Assembly (NCBI GenBank): GCA_051001975.1
Contig: JBPCMU010000051.1
Coordinates: 1 to 64,000, forward strand
DNA: 64,000 nucleotides
Reading direction: 5' to 3'
From: DATAEG01 sp051001975
GTDB lineage: Bacteria > Actinomycetota > Actinomycetes > Mycobacteriales > Jatrophihabitantaceae
Part shown: in pieces, positions 36,714 through 45,568 of the stretch
Layout of the letters: every line of letters begins with the position of its first letter
Position numbering within the stretch: the stretch's first letter is position 1
Position numbers and translations under genes: made by a program
The notes under the pieces: generated by a model
Seen by the model: the letters and a program-made list of their open reading frames with translations, nothing else
Databases searched by the model: none
Told to the model about the DNA's origin: nothing

Positions 36714-37403
36714 ATGACTGCGACCGAGGTCCCCACCCGGCGGCACTACGGCTATCACGAGTTGCCGCGGTTGCTCGCATCGATGCCCGGCGACGAGGTG
36801 ACCCGCCCGTCCACCCTCGACGTGTTGTGGGTGCTGTACGACCGCATCCTCACTGTGGACGCGGATCGTCCGGACGATCCCGACCGGGACAGGTTCGTGT
36901 TGTCGAAGGGACATGCGCCGAGCGCGTTCTACGCCGTCCTTGCCGCGAAGGGGTTCCTCGACCCGGCGGTGTTGCCGACCCTCCAGCAGTTCGACTCGCC
37001 GCTCGGCGGTCATCCGGACCGGGTGCTGGTCAGCGGCGCGGAGATCGGCAGTGGTTCCCTGGGGCACGGCCTGCCGCTCTCGGTCGGCATGGCGCACGGG
37101 CTGCGCGCGACCGGTCGCTCGGCGCGGGTGTTCTGCCTGATCGGCGACGGCGAACTGGACGAGGGCAGCAACCACGAAGCGATCGCCTACGCCGGCGCGG
37201 TCGCGCTGGCCGGCCTGACTGTCGTCGCCGTCGACAATGCGTCAGGTCGACACGGTTGGCGCGGCGGGATCGCCGCCTGGTTCGGGGTCGCCGGATGGGC
37301 TACTCACACCGTCGACGGACGCGATCACGATGCATTGGCAGCCGCCTTCGAGGCGCCGGTCGGCAATCGTCCGAAGGTAGTCGTTGCGGAGGTGGCAGCC
37401 TGA
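36714..37403 (+). CDS. Transketolase, N-terminal (TPP-binding) subunit
   Basis: 229 aa. Thiamine-diphosphate motif GDGELDEGSNHEAIAYAGAV plus the closing Asn in VAVDNASGRHGW; substrate-site FVLSKGHAPSAFYAVLAAKG and GSGSLGHGLPLSVGMA. This is the stand-alone N-half of split transketolases; the partner C-half follows with 1-bp overlap. Split forms act in pentose phosphate-like two-carbon transfers. No ribosome binding site is visible, in line with a leaderless start. Confidence 0.92.
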   Translation: MTATEVPTRRHYGYHELPRLLASMPGDEVTRPSTLDVLWVLYDRILTVDADRPDDPDRDRFVLSKGHAPSAFYAVLAAKGFLDPAVLPTLQQFDSPLGGHPDRVLVSGAEIGSGSLGHGLPLSVGMAHGLRATGRSARVFCLIGDGELDEGSNHEAIAYAGAVALAGLTVVAVDNASGRHGWRGGIAAWFGVAGWATHTVDGRDHDALAAAFEAPVGNRPKVVVAEVAA

Positions 37404-38308
37404 TGACAACGACGATGCGCGACGAGTTCAACGACGTCATGCGTGGCACGCTCGATGTGGATCCGCGCGTCGCGTTGGTGCTGGCCGAGATCAGCGCGGA
37501 TGCCTTCGTCGATGCAGCTGAGCGGCACCCGGATCGAGTGATCAACACCGGCATCCGAGAGCAGCTAATGATCGGGGTCGCCGGTGGGCTGGCTCTGACC
37601 GGCATGCGTCCGGTGGCACACACGTACGCCCCGTTCCTCGTCGAGCGACCGTTCGAGCAGATCAAGCTGGACCTGGGCCACCAGGACGTCGGCGCCGTGC
37701 TCGTCTCGATCGGCGCCTCCTACGACCGGAGTGTCTCCGGCCGAACTCATCAAGCGCCGGCGGACGTGGCGCTGTTGGACACGTTGCCCGGCTGGACGGT
37801 GTACGTACCGGGTCATGCCGGCGAAGTGGGGCCGCTGCTGCGCCAGGCGATCAGCGGTGAAGACCGGGTCTACCTGCGGCTCTCGACGCAGGCGAACGCC
37901 GCCGCCCGCGAGGTGGATCCGGGCCGGTTCGAGGTCGTCCGGCGTGGCTCGGCGGGCACCGTCCTCGCGGTCGGGCCGATGCTGGATCGCACGCTCGAAG
38001 CGGTGGCCGGCCTCGATGTGACCGTGCTCTATGCGACAACGGTCCGGCCGTTCGACGGGCGAACGCTCTTGGCAACGCTCGGCGCGCCGGTGGTGGTGCT
38101 CGTCGAGCCTTACCGGGAAGGGACATCGGTGCCGTTCGTTGCCGCTGCGCTGCGGCACCTGCCGCATCGCTCGATCGGCATCGGGGTGCCCGCCGTCGAG
38201 CTACGTCACTACGGCTCGCCCGCGGAGCACGACACCGCGTACGGGCTCGACGCCGCCTCGCTCCGGCGCCGAATCCAGACGGTTTTGGCCGCCCAGCCCG
38301 CTATCTGA
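37403..38308 (+). CDS. Transketolase, C-terminal (pyrimidine-binding) subunit
   Basis: 301 aa. Pyr domain with the catalytic Glu in RVINTGIREQLMIGVAGGLA, then FLVERPFEQIKLDLGHQDVG and SGRTHQAPADVALLDTLPGW; the C-terminal regulatory domain has TVLYATTVRPFDG. Together with the preceding protein it rebuilds a full transketolase. The pair is unlike the housekeeping single-chain enzyme, so a specialised substrate is possible. Its 3' end lies inside a large inverted repeat. Confidence 0.92.
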   Translation: MTTTMRDEFNDVMRGTLDVDPRVALVLAEISADAFVDAAERHPDRVINTGIREQLMIGVAGGLALTGMRPVAHTYAPFLVERPFEQIKLDLGHQDVGAVLVSIGASYDRSVSGRTHQAPADVALLDTLPGWTVYVPGHAGEVGPLLRQAISGEDRVYLRLSTQANAAAREVDPGRFEVVRRGSAGTVLAVGPMLDRTLEAVAGLDVTVLYATTVRPFDGRTLLATLGAPVVVLVEPYREGTSVPFVAAALRHLPHRSIGIGVPAVELRHYGSPAEHDTAYGLDAASLRRRIQTVLAAQPAI

Positions 38309-38324
38309 CGGCGGGCGGCCAAAA
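38283..38324. terminator. Inverted repeat at the end of the transketolase operon
   Basis: TTTTGGCCGCCC and GGGCGGCCAAAA form a perfect 12-bp stem with an 18-nt loop that includes the transketolase stop codon. No T-tract follows on the plus strand, but stem stability is high. Likely terminator or attenuator before the PHP gene. Confidence 0.65.
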
Positions 38325-38342
38325 GCGTTCGGGGCTGCAAAG

Positions 38343-39428
38343 ATGGCCGTCATGGCCGCCCCGTCCCGTGACCCCGTCGACGACCTGCGTCGGATCGCGT
38401 TCCTGCTGGAGCGCTCGAACCAGCCGTCCTACCGGGTGAAGGCATTCCGAGGCGCGGCCGCGACGCTGACCGGTTTGCTGGCCGGCGAACTGGCCGAGCG
38501 CGCGGGCGCCGGGACGTTGCGGGAACTACCCGGCATAGGTGAGAAGACCGCCGCGGTCATCGCCGAGTCCATCCGCGGCGAGGAACCTGCGTACCTGCGT
38601 CGCGTCGAGGACGAGACCGGCGGTGGCACGAAGCTGCCGACCGGGGACGAGGCTCGCACCGACGAGCGTGCCGTCGCCCTGCGGGCAGCGCTGCGCGGCG
38701 ACTGCCACACCCACTCCGACTGGTCCGACGGCGGTTCCCCGATCGACGAGATGGCCGACACCGCACGTCGGCTCGGGCACGACTACGTCGTGCTCACCGA
38801 CCATTCACCGCGGCTCACCGTGGCGCGCGGGCTCACCGCAGAGCGGCTGGAACAGCAGCTCGAAGTGGTGTCCGCACTGAACGAGCAACTCGCTCCGTTC
38901 CGCATCCTCACCGGTATCGAGGTGGACATCCTCGACGACGGGTCGCTCGATCAGTCCGATGAGTTGCTCGGCCGCGTCGACGTGGTGGTGGCCAGCGTGC
39001 ACTCGAAGCTGAAGATGGCCGAGATGGAGATGACGCAGCGGATGGTTGGCGCGATCGCCAATCCGCATACCGACATCCTCGGGCACTGCACCGGCCGCCT
39101 TGTCACCGGCGGGCGCGGCACCCGGCCGGAGTCTCAGTTCGACGCGGAGATCGTGTTCGCCGCCTGCGAGCGGTTCGGTGTTGCGGTGGAGATCAACTCA
39201 CGCCCGGAACGGCAGGATCCGCCGAAGCGGTTGCTCCGCCTGGCGGTGGAATTGGGTTGTCTCTTCTCTATCGACACCGACGCACATGCGCCCGGCCAGC
39301 TGGACTGGCAGTTGTTGGGTTGTGCCCGAGCGGTGGACTGCGAGGTGCCTACCGAGCGAGTGGTGAACACCTGGGCCGAAGCAGACCTGCTGGCCTGGGC
39401 GGCGGATCACTGGACGCTGCCGAGTTGA
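38343..39428 (+). CDS. PHP-domain phosphoesterase with N-terminal helix-hairpin-helix (PolX-like, no polymerase domain)
   Basis: 361 aa. The N-terminal PolX-type helical region is DDLRRIAFLLERSNQPSYRV followed by GTLRELPGIGEKTAAVIAES (helix-hairpin-helix). The PHP domain has metal motifs GDCHTHSDWSDGG, VVLTDHSPRL, GIEVDI, VHSKLK and SIDTDAHAP. The nucleotidyltransferase palm of PolX is missing. Related actinobacterial proteins have this same layout; a DNA-end phosphatase or nuclease role is plausible but unproven. ATG 38352 is an alternative start. Confidence 0.87.
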   Translation: MAVMAAPSRDPVDDLRRIAFLLERSNQPSYRVKAFRGAAATLTGLLAGELAERAGAGTLRELPGIGEKTAAVIAESIRGEEPAYLRRVEDETGGGTKLPTGDEARTDERAVALRAALRGDCHTHSDWSDGGSPIDEMADTARRLGHDYVVLTDHSPRLTVARGLTAERLEQQLEVVSALNEQLAPFRILTGIEVDILDDGSLDQSDELLGRVDVVVASVHSKLKMAEMEMTQRMVGAIANPHTDILGHCTGRLVTGGRGTRPESQFDAEIVFAACERFGVAVEINSRPERQDPPKRLLRLAVELGCLFSIDTDAHAPGQLDWQLLGCARAVDCEVPTERVVNTWAEADLLAWAADHWTLPS

Positions 39429-39547
39429 TCGGTCAGCTGGTTTCGTCCGCCGGCGCCCACCAACATCCAGCCGATCGCCTTGTCGACCAACTGCGGCAGA
39501 GCCTCGTAGTCCTCGTCGCTCATGGCCTCGACGATCCGCTGCTGCAT
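39407..39547 (-). CDS. Possible small protein or gene remnant
   Basis: 46 codons from ATG 39547: MQQRIVEAMSDEDYEALPQL followed by VDKAIGWMLVGAGGRN. The composition is protein-like and acidic/amphipathic. The frame opens about 15 codons further upstream (ending at a TAG) without a start. It overlaps the 3' end of the PHP gene by 22 bp on the opposite strand. It may be the tail of a lost longer gene. Confidence 0.35.
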   Translation of the reverse strand: MQQRIVEAMSDEDYEALPQLVDKAIGWMLVGAGGRNQLTDQLGSVQ

Positions 39548-39656
39548 CTGCCCGGCGCGACGATCCGAGCTCTCGTTTCGGACGAACAGCTAGCGTGTTG
39601 GTCGTGTCGACCAGCCGAGGAACTGCGGTGCAGGACCTGCTGAGGGTCGGCTTTTC

Positions 39657-40289
39657 GTGAGGGTCGAGGTGCGCCGTGGCGCCGACCGCTACCGGGTAGC
39701 GCGGCCGGGGATCGAGACGTGGCACAGCTTCTCCGCCGGTGCGCACTACGACCCGGCGAATGTGTCCTTCGGCTCGCTGATCGCCTTCGACGAACACCTG
39801 CTCGCGCCGGGCGCCGGCTTCGACCGGCACCCGCACCGCGGCGTGGAAATCATCAGCTATGTCGTCGAGGGTGTGCTCCGGCACGAGGACGACACAGGCC
39901 CGCACGACGTGCCTGCCGGTCGGCTGCAGCACCAGTCGACCGGCACCGGCATTCACCACGTCGAGCGCAATGGGTCGGAGCGGGAACCGGTGCGGTTCCT
40001 GCAGATGTGGCTGCTGGCCGACGACCCGCAGGCGGCTCCTCGCTATGCCACGGTAGACGCGGCGGACGGGGTTCGGGTCGGTGATGCGCAATTGCGCGTC
40101 CACCCCCTCGACGTCGGCGAGGAGGCTCAGCTCGACGCTCTGCGCAGTCTCGTGTTCGTGGTGCACGGCGCGGTGCACGTCGGTTCTGTCGAACTCGGCC
40201 CGGGCGACGCGGCAAGGGTGATCGGCGGGCCTCTGCGCGTGGTGGCCGGCGCGAATGCACTCGTCCTCGCCTGGCGACTGCCCGGCTGA
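39657..40289 (+). CDS. Pirin family protein
   Basis: 210 aa, double cupin, from GTG 39657. N-terminal metal site: FDRHPHRGVEIISYVVEGVL (HxH plus later Glu/His), RHEDDTGPHDVPAG and STGTGIHHVERN. Some bacterial pirins act as quercetin dioxygenases, others as cofactors of enzyme complexes; which applies is unclear. The C-terminal cupin is shortened relative to long pirins (~290 aa). Confidence 0.9.
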   Translation: MRVEVRRGADRYRVARPGIETWHSFSAGAHYDPANVSFGSLIAFDEHLLAPGAGFDRHPHRGVEIISYVVEGVLRHEDDTGPHDVPAGRLQHQSTGTGIHHVERNGSEREPVRFLQMWLLADDPQAAPRYATVDAADGVRVGDAQLRVHPLDVGEEAQLDALRSLVFVVHGAVHVGSVELGPGDAARVIGGPLRVVAGANALVLAWRLPG

Positions 40290-40296
40290 GGTCGGC

Positions 40297-40677
40297 TCAG
40301 GGCCAGTTCACTGCGTGCGCGTCGAACGCGGCGGGATGTTGCACCGGCACGACGCAGAACAGCAGCCCGCCCGGGTCGGTGCGGATGGCGTACCCGTCCC
40401 GCTGCTGGACGATCGCCGCGCCGAGGGCCACCACGCGCGCGATCTCGGCGGGCACGTCGTCGGTCTCGATGTTCAGGTGGACACGCGCCGACGTGCCGGC
40501 GCCAAGTCGTTGCAACTCGAGGCTCGTCGAGGCCCCGAGGGTGTCGAGGGAGGCGTAGGTGCCGTCCTCGTCCGGCTTCGCTGGATGCCCGATGGCGCCT
40601 GCCCAGAAGGTCATTGCGGCGTCGTACTGCTCAGCGGGGTGGTCGATCAACACGACGCCGATCCGACTGCGATGCAT
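40297..40677 (-). CDS. VOC superfamily glyoxalase-like protein
   Basis: 126 aa. It begins SRIGVVLIDHPAEQYDAAMT and FWAGAIGH, with GASTSLELQRLGAGTSARVH and DPGGLLFCVVP at the end: a glyoxalase_6-type fold in which metal ligands are often lost. It is convergent with pirin (7-bp gap). Substrate unknown. Confidence 0.8.
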   Translation of the reverse strand: MHRSRIGVVLIDHPAEQYDAAMTFWAGAIGHPAKPDEDGTYASLDTLGASTSLELQRLGAGTSARVHLNIETDDVPAEIARVVALGAAIVQQRDGYAIRTDPGGLLFCVVPVQHPAAFDAHAVNWP

Positions 40678-40860
40678 GATGCGTGCCTCCTCGGGCGGCA
40701 GGCGGCGGGAGCAGCTCGCTCGGGGGTCAGCAGATCACAACCTGCCGACAAGCTGCGGGCTGGACGTGACGTTCATGGGCTACTGGCGCACCGACCGCCC
40801 GATCGACCCGAGCTGATCGGTGCATCGGTGGACCGGCTGGCCGAAAGGGAGGGAAAGGCC

Positions 40861-43632
40861 TCAGCTGTCTCCACCGATAGTGCCGGCGCCGGCCGCGTTG
40901 ACGTCGAGCAGTCGGTACTTCTCGATCGCCTCCCGCGGCGCCTCCGGCTTGACCTCGCCGCGGCGGGCAAGCTCGCGCAGCACGGCGACAACCGTCGATT
41001 CGGCATCGACGTGGAAAAACCGCCGGGCTGCGCCGCGCGTATCTGCGAAGCCGAATCCGTCCGTGCCCAACGAGGTGTAGTCGCCGGGTACCCACCGCGC
41101 GATCTGGTCAGGGACCGCACGCATCCAGTCCGATACAGCCACGACCGGTCCGGGCGAGTTCTCCAGCTTCGTCGTGACGTACGGGACGCGGTCCTCCGGG
41201 TCGTCGTGCAGCAGGTTGTGCTCCTCGCAGGCCACCGCGTCGCGGCGCAACTCGTTCCAGGACGTCACCGACCAGACGTCAGCGTCGACGTTCCAGTCCT
41301 GACCGAGCAGCTCCTGCGCCCGCAACGCCCAGGGCACTCCTACACCTGAGGCGAGGATCTGTGCCCGGGGCCGGCCTTCTACAGCCAGCGCGGGGGAGTA
41401 CAGGTGCAGGCCGCGGATGATGCCCTCGACGTCGACGTCCTCCGGCTCAGCCGGCTGCTTGATCGGCTCGTTGTAGATCGTCAGGTAATAGAAGACGTCC
41501 TCGCCGAGGCCGCCCTGCCCGCTGTCCGCGTCGTCGCGGGGCGAGGCCGGGTCGCCGTACATCCGGCGCAGCCCCTCCTTGACGATGTGCGCGATCTCGA
41601 AGGAGTAGGCCGGGTCGTAGGAGACCGCGGCCGGATTCGTCGAGGCGAGCAGCAGCGAGTGCCCATCGGCATGCTGCAGTCCCTCGCCGGTCAACGTCGT
41701 CCGCCCAGCAGTGGCACCGAGGACGAAGCCGCGGCCCAGCTGGTCGGCGAACTGCCAGTACTGGTCGCCGGTCCGCTGGAATCCGAACATCGAGTAGAAG
41801 ATGTAGAACGGGATCATCGGCACGCCGTGTGTCGCATAGGACGAACCCGCTGCAATAAGCGACGCCATCGAGCCGGCCTCGCTGATCCCCTCGTGCAGGA
41901 TCTGACCGGTCTTGGACTCCTTGTAGGACAGCAGCATGTCGCGGTCCACCGCGTCGTACTCCTGGCCGTGCGGCGAGTAGATCTTCGCCGTCGGGAAGAT
42001 CGCGTCCAAGCCGAACGTCCGCGCCTCATCAGGAATGATCGGCACGAAGCGAGCGCCGATCTCCTTGTCCTTCATCAGGTCCTTGAACAGCTTGACAATC
42101 GCCATCGTGGTGGCTACCTGCTGCTTACCCGAACCGGCCCGAAGCTCGGAGTAGACCTTGTCGCCCGGCAGCGTCAGCGGCTTGGCGCGGACTACCCGCT
42201 TGGGCAGTGCGCCGCCAAGGCTGGCCCGCCGCTCCTTCATGTAGGCGATCTCGTCGCTCTTCTCGCCAGGGTGGTAGTACGGCGGCAGGTCGGCCTCGAG
42301 CTGCTCGTCGGTGATCGGGAGGTACAACCGATCCCGGAACGCCTTGAGATCCGGCGTGGTCAGCTTCTTCATCTGGTGCGTGGAGTTGCGGCCCTCGAAG
42401 CTCTCCAGAGTCCAGCCCTTGATCGTCTTGGCGAGGATGACGGTCGGCTGCCCGACGTGCTCGCGAGCGGCTTTGAACGCCGCGAAGACCTTGCGGTAGT
42501 CGTGACCGCCACGGGACAGCTTGCGCAGATCGTCGTCGCTGAGGTCCTCGACCATCTTGCGCAGCCGCGGGTCGTTGCCGAAGAAGTGATCGCGGATGTA
42601 AGCGCCGGATTCGACCGTGTAGGTCTGGTACTGCCCGTCCGGCGTCAGGTTCATCTGGTTGACCAGCGCACCGTCGCCGTCCTTGGCCAGCAGCGGATCC
42701 CAGTCCCGGCCCCAGACGACCTTGATGACGTTCCAGCCGGCACCGCGGAAGTAGGACTCAAGCTCCTGGATGATCTTGCCGTTGCCGCGCACCGGGCCGT
42801 CGAGCCGCTGCAGGTTGCAGTTGATGACGAAAGTGAGGTTGTCCAGCTCCTCGCGAGCGGCGACGCCGATCGCTCCGAGCGACTCCACCTCGTCCATCTC
42901 GCCGTCGCCGAGGAAGCCCCAGACGTGGGAATTCGACGTGTCAGCCAGGCCGCGCGATTCGAGGTAGCGGTTGAACCGGGCCTGGTAGATCGCGCCGATC
43001 GAGCCGAGGCCCATCGATACGGTCGGGAATTCCCAGAAGTCCGGCATCAGCCGGGGATGCGGATAGGAACTGAGCCCGTCCGGCGCGTGCGACTTCTCCT
43101 GCCGGAAGCCGTCGAGGTGCTTCTCGGTGAGCCGGCCCTCCAGGAAGGCACGGGCATAGATGCCCGGCGCGGCGTGGCCCTGGAAGAAGACCTGGTCGCC
43201 CATCCCGCTGGCGAGGTCCTTGCCGCGGAAGAAGTGGTTGAAGCCGACCTCGTAGAGCGAGGCCGCCGATGCGTAGGTGGCGATATGCCCGCCGACGCCG
43301 ACGGTCTTGTTGGCCCGGCTGACCATGATCGCGGCGTTCCACCGGATGTAGGCGCGGATCCGGCGCTCAATGTCCTCGTCGCCCGGGAACCACGGCTCGC
43401 TTTCCGGCGGGATGGTGTTGATGTAGTCGGTGCTACGCAGCGCGGGCACCCCCACCTGCCGCTCACGGGCACGCTCCAGCAGCTTGAGCATGAGGAAACG
43501 GGCTCGTTGCCGGCCGTCGGCGTCGACCGCCGCATCGAGCGACTCGAGCCACTCCCGGGTTTCTTCCGGGTCGATGTCCGGAAGCTGGCTGGGGAGTCCG
43601 TCAGTGATGATGCTGAATCGATCCGTCGTCAC
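40861..43632 (-). CDS. aceE: Pyruvate dehydrogenase E1 component, homodimeric type
   Basis: 923 aa, full length. Decarboxylates pyruvate and transfers the acetyl group to E2 lipoate. TPP motif GDGEMDEVESLGAIGVAARE closing with VINCNLQRLDGPV; N-terminal GVGGHIATYASAASLYEVGF; the transketolase-like Pyr domain contains ILHEGISEAGSMAS; C-terminal VWSVTSWNELRRDAVACE. Neighbours DUF3052 and ahpE are divergent, the same arrangement as in mycobacteria. It supplies acetyl-CoA to the fab operon. Confidence 0.97.
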   Translation of the reverse strand: MTTDRFSIITDGLPSQLPDIDPEETREWLESLDAAVDADGRQRARFLMLKLLERARERQVGVPALRSTDYINTIPPESEPWFPGDEDIERRIRAYIRWNAAIMVSRANKTVGVGGHIATYASAASLYEVGFNHFFRGKDLASGMGDQVFFQGHAAPGIYARAFLEGRLTEKHLDGFRQEKSHAPDGLSSYPHPRLMPDFWEFPTVSMGLGSIGAIYQARFNRYLESRGLADTSNSHVWGFLGDGEMDEVESLGAIGVAAREELDNLTFVINCNLQRLDGPVRGNGKIIQELESYFRGAGWNVIKVVWGRDWDPLLAKDGDGALVNQMNLTPDGQYQTYTVESGAYIRDHFFGNDPRLRKMVEDLSDDDLRKLSRGGHDYRKVFAAFKAAREHVGQPTVILAKTIKGWTLESFEGRNSTHQMKKLTTPDLKAFRDRLYLPITDEQLEADLPPYYHPGEKSDEIAYMKERRASLGGALPKRVVRAKPLTLPGDKVYSELRAGSGKQQVATTMAIVKLFKDLMKDKEIGARFVPIIPDEARTFGLDAIFPTAKIYSPHGQEYDAVDRDMLLSYKESKTGQILHEGISEAGSMASLIAAGSSYATHGVPMIPFYIFYSMFGFQRTGDQYWQFADQLGRGFVLGATAGRTTLTGEGLQHADGHSLLLASTNPAAVSYDPAYSFEIAHIVKEGLRRMYGDPASPRDDADSGQGGLGEDVFYYLTIYNEPIKQPAEPEDVDVEGIIRGLHLYSPALAVEGRPRAQILASGVGVPWALRAQELLGQDWNVDADVWSVTSWNELRRDAVACEEHNLLHDDPEDRVPYVTTKLENSPGPVVAVSDWMRAVPDQIARWVPGDYTSLGTDGFGFADTRGAARRFFHVDAESTVVAVLRELARRGEVKPEAPREAIEKYRLLDVNAAGAGTIGGDS

Positions 43633-43821
43633 CTGTCCAGTGTCCTCTTCTCACGCGCGTTGGGTCACCTTGGGTCCCGCTCCGGGCGGGTTCAGTGGGA
43701 GGCTGTGCCGGTCGTCCGAAGGGTGACGGCCCGGCCCATCGCACCCCGGGACCTCTCCCCAGGTGCGCTGCTGCCGTGGGTTGTGATGGACTACGCACAC
43801 TGAGCTAGGAGGAGATCTTCA
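43633..43821. promoter_or_regulatory. Divergent promoter region aceE / DUF3052
   Basis: 189 bp between the two divergent starts. A strong ribosome binding site (AGGAGGAGA) precedes the DUF3052 GTG. No clear palindrome or -10/-35 pairs were recognised. Confidence 0.4.
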
Positions 43822-44265
43822 GTGCCCAACCCGGATCCATCGGCGAGCCCGTCCACCGGCTCGCCCATTGCCGAGCGCCTAGGGATTCGCGCCGGCATGA
43901 TCGTGCAGGAACTCGGCTACGACGAGGACACCGACGAATCGGTGGCCGTCGCGATCGAAAAGTTCCTCGGCACGAACCTGGTCGATGCCGATTCCGACGA
44001 AGTCATCGACGCGGTGCTGTTCTGGTACCGCGACGGTGACGGCGACCTGGTCGACCTGCTGGTCGACGCGATCGGCCCGCTCGCCGAAGACGGGGTGATC
44101 TGGCTGCTGACGCCGAAGCGTGGTCGGGACGGCTACGTCGAAGCGTCCGACATCTCCGAGGCGGCGCCCACCGCCGGGCTCACCCAGACCTCGATGATCT
44201 CGGTCGGACCGGACTGGGCGGGTGCTCGGCTGGCTCCCCGCCGGGCCCGTCCGGAGAAGCGCTGA
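43822..44265 (+). CDS. DUF3052 domain protein
   Basis: 147 aa, acidic. Core RLGIRAGMIVQELGYDEDTD and FWYRDGDGDLVDLLVDAIGP, then GVIWLLTPKRGRDGYVEASD and SEAAPTAGLTQTSMISVGPD. These match DUF3052 proteins, conserved in actinobacteria next to aceE and ahpE (as Rv2239c). Function unknown. GTG start with a strong AGGAGG site. Confidence 0.92.
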   Translation: MPNPDPSASPSTGSPIAERLGIRAGMIVQELGYDEDTDESVAVAIEKFLGTNLVDADSDEVIDAVLFWYRDGDGDLVDLLVDAIGPLAEDGVIWLLTPKRGRDGYVEASDISEAAPTAGLTQTSMISVGPDWAGARLAPRRARPEKR

Positions 44266-44312
44266 GCGCAGCAGTCACTTCGTCCATTCCCCCTGCAGAG
44301 AGCTGAGGCACC

Positions 44313-44777
44313 ATGCCGCTCGAGGTCGGTACCACCGCGCCTGACTTCACGTTGAAGGACCAGAACAACCAGGACGTCATCCTGTCGAGCTTCCGTGGCG
44401 CGCAGTCAGTCCTGTTGATCTTCTACCCGATGGCGTTCACCGGGATTTGCACCGGCGAGCTCTGCGCGGTGCGCGACGACCCGACAGCCTTCGCCGGGGC
44501 CGACCTCGTCACGCTGACCGTCAGTTGCGACAGCACCTACTCGCACAAGATCTTCGCCGAGCGGGAAAACTTCGCCTTCCCGCTGCTGTCGGATTTCTGG
44601 CCGCACGGCGCGGTTGCGCAGCAGTACGGCGTGTTCAATGCGGACGCGGGTTTCGCCAACCGAGGCACGTTCCTCATCGATACCGGGGGCGTTATCCGAT
44701 TCAGCGAGCTGAACGGGCCGGGCCAGGGCCGCGAGCCGCAGGACTGGCGCGACGCGATTGCCGCCCTGCGCGGGTAG
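44313..44777 (+). CDS. ahpE: AhpE-type peroxiredoxin
   Basis: 154 aa, thioredoxin fold. The peroxidatic Cys is in PMAFTGICTGELCAVRDD (PxxxTxxC motif). A second Cys lies four residues later, which in AhpE-type enzymes is not the classical resolving Cys. GHGAVAQQYGV-type and NRGTFLIDTGGVIRF segments match the family. Reduces hydroperoxides in the cytosol, with mycoredoxin or mycothiol as reductant in actinobacteria. Follows DUF3052 by 47 bp. Confidence 0.93.
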   Translation: MPLEVGTTAPDFTLKDQNNQDVILSSFRGAQSVLLIFYPMAFTGICTGELCAVRDDPTAFAGADLVTLTVSCDSTYSHKIFAERENFAFPLLSDFWPHGAVAQQYGVFNADAGFANRGTFLIDTGGVIRFSELNGPGQGREPQDWRDAIAALRG

Positions 44778-44778
44778 C

Positions 44779-45568
44779 TCAGTCGGAGAAGTGCTTGGCC
44801 TCGGTGTCGGCTGCGATCTCGTCGGGGTTCGGCGGGGTGCGCATCGTCGAGGCGTAGCGGGCCGCCGCCGGGAAGTCGGTGGCCTGGATGCGGGCGGCCG
44901 CGCCCTCGACGTCATAGGCCGTCTGCCGGGCGTGTAGGCCAGCAGTGTCGGCCAGCGTCCACAATGCGGCGGGCGGTCCATCGTGATACGGCAACCCGAC
45001 GCTTCCGCATCCGACGATGCGCCGGCCGGCTGCTTTGCGCTGGTACTGCAGATGGGTGTGGCCGTGCACGACGGTCCGCTCGGGCACGTCGGCGCAGGCC
45101 GCCTCGATGCGGGTGGGTTTGGTCAGCCAGGAGCTCGATGTCCGATCTGGGGCTGCCGTGGCAGAGCCGGACGGCCGTCCCGCCGGCCTCGATGGTGAGC
45201 GCTGCGGGGAACCGATCGAGCTCCGCGATGCCGTCGTTTCCGTGCGCGGCGAGTATCCATTCGTCGACGGGCTGCGTGGCCGGGCGGCTGCCGGCAGCGA
45301 GCTCCACTACGGCCCGTTCGCCGTTACCGCGCAGGGAGAACGTCGGGCGGCTGAACTGGTGGAGCAGGTCGAGCACCTCCAGTGGATGCGGCCCCCAGGT
45401 AAGGCAACCGAGCGAGCACACTGCGTCCACCTCGGCGAGGGCGACGTCGTCGAGGACCGCGCGCAGCGCTTCGGAGTTGCCGTGCACGTCGGAGACCAGC
45501 GCGACGCGGTCGAACGAGCCGAGCTGCGTTGCCGGCAGCGTGGACAGTGTCCTGGTGTCGACCGTCAC
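44779..45568 (-). pseudogene. Metallophosphoesterase with a frameshift
   Basis: GTG 45568 opens VALVSDVHGNSEALRAVLDD with the DxH metal motif, followed by GCLTWGPHPLEVLDLL and LRGNGERAVVELAAG (GNxE). Near 45130 one extra base shifts the frame; the remainder continues as RTVVHGHTHLQYQRKAAGRR and VGCGSVGLPYHDGPPAALW in another frame. Restored, it would be ~262 aa, a calcineurin-like phosphoesterase. Read as is, it lacks the HGHTH metal site. A sequencing error is possible because both halves look well preserved. Confidence 0.82.

Noticed and set aside
41404..43803. 799-codon open frame antisense to aceE
   Set aside because: Shadow frame caused by high GC and codon bias of aceE; no recognisable domain.
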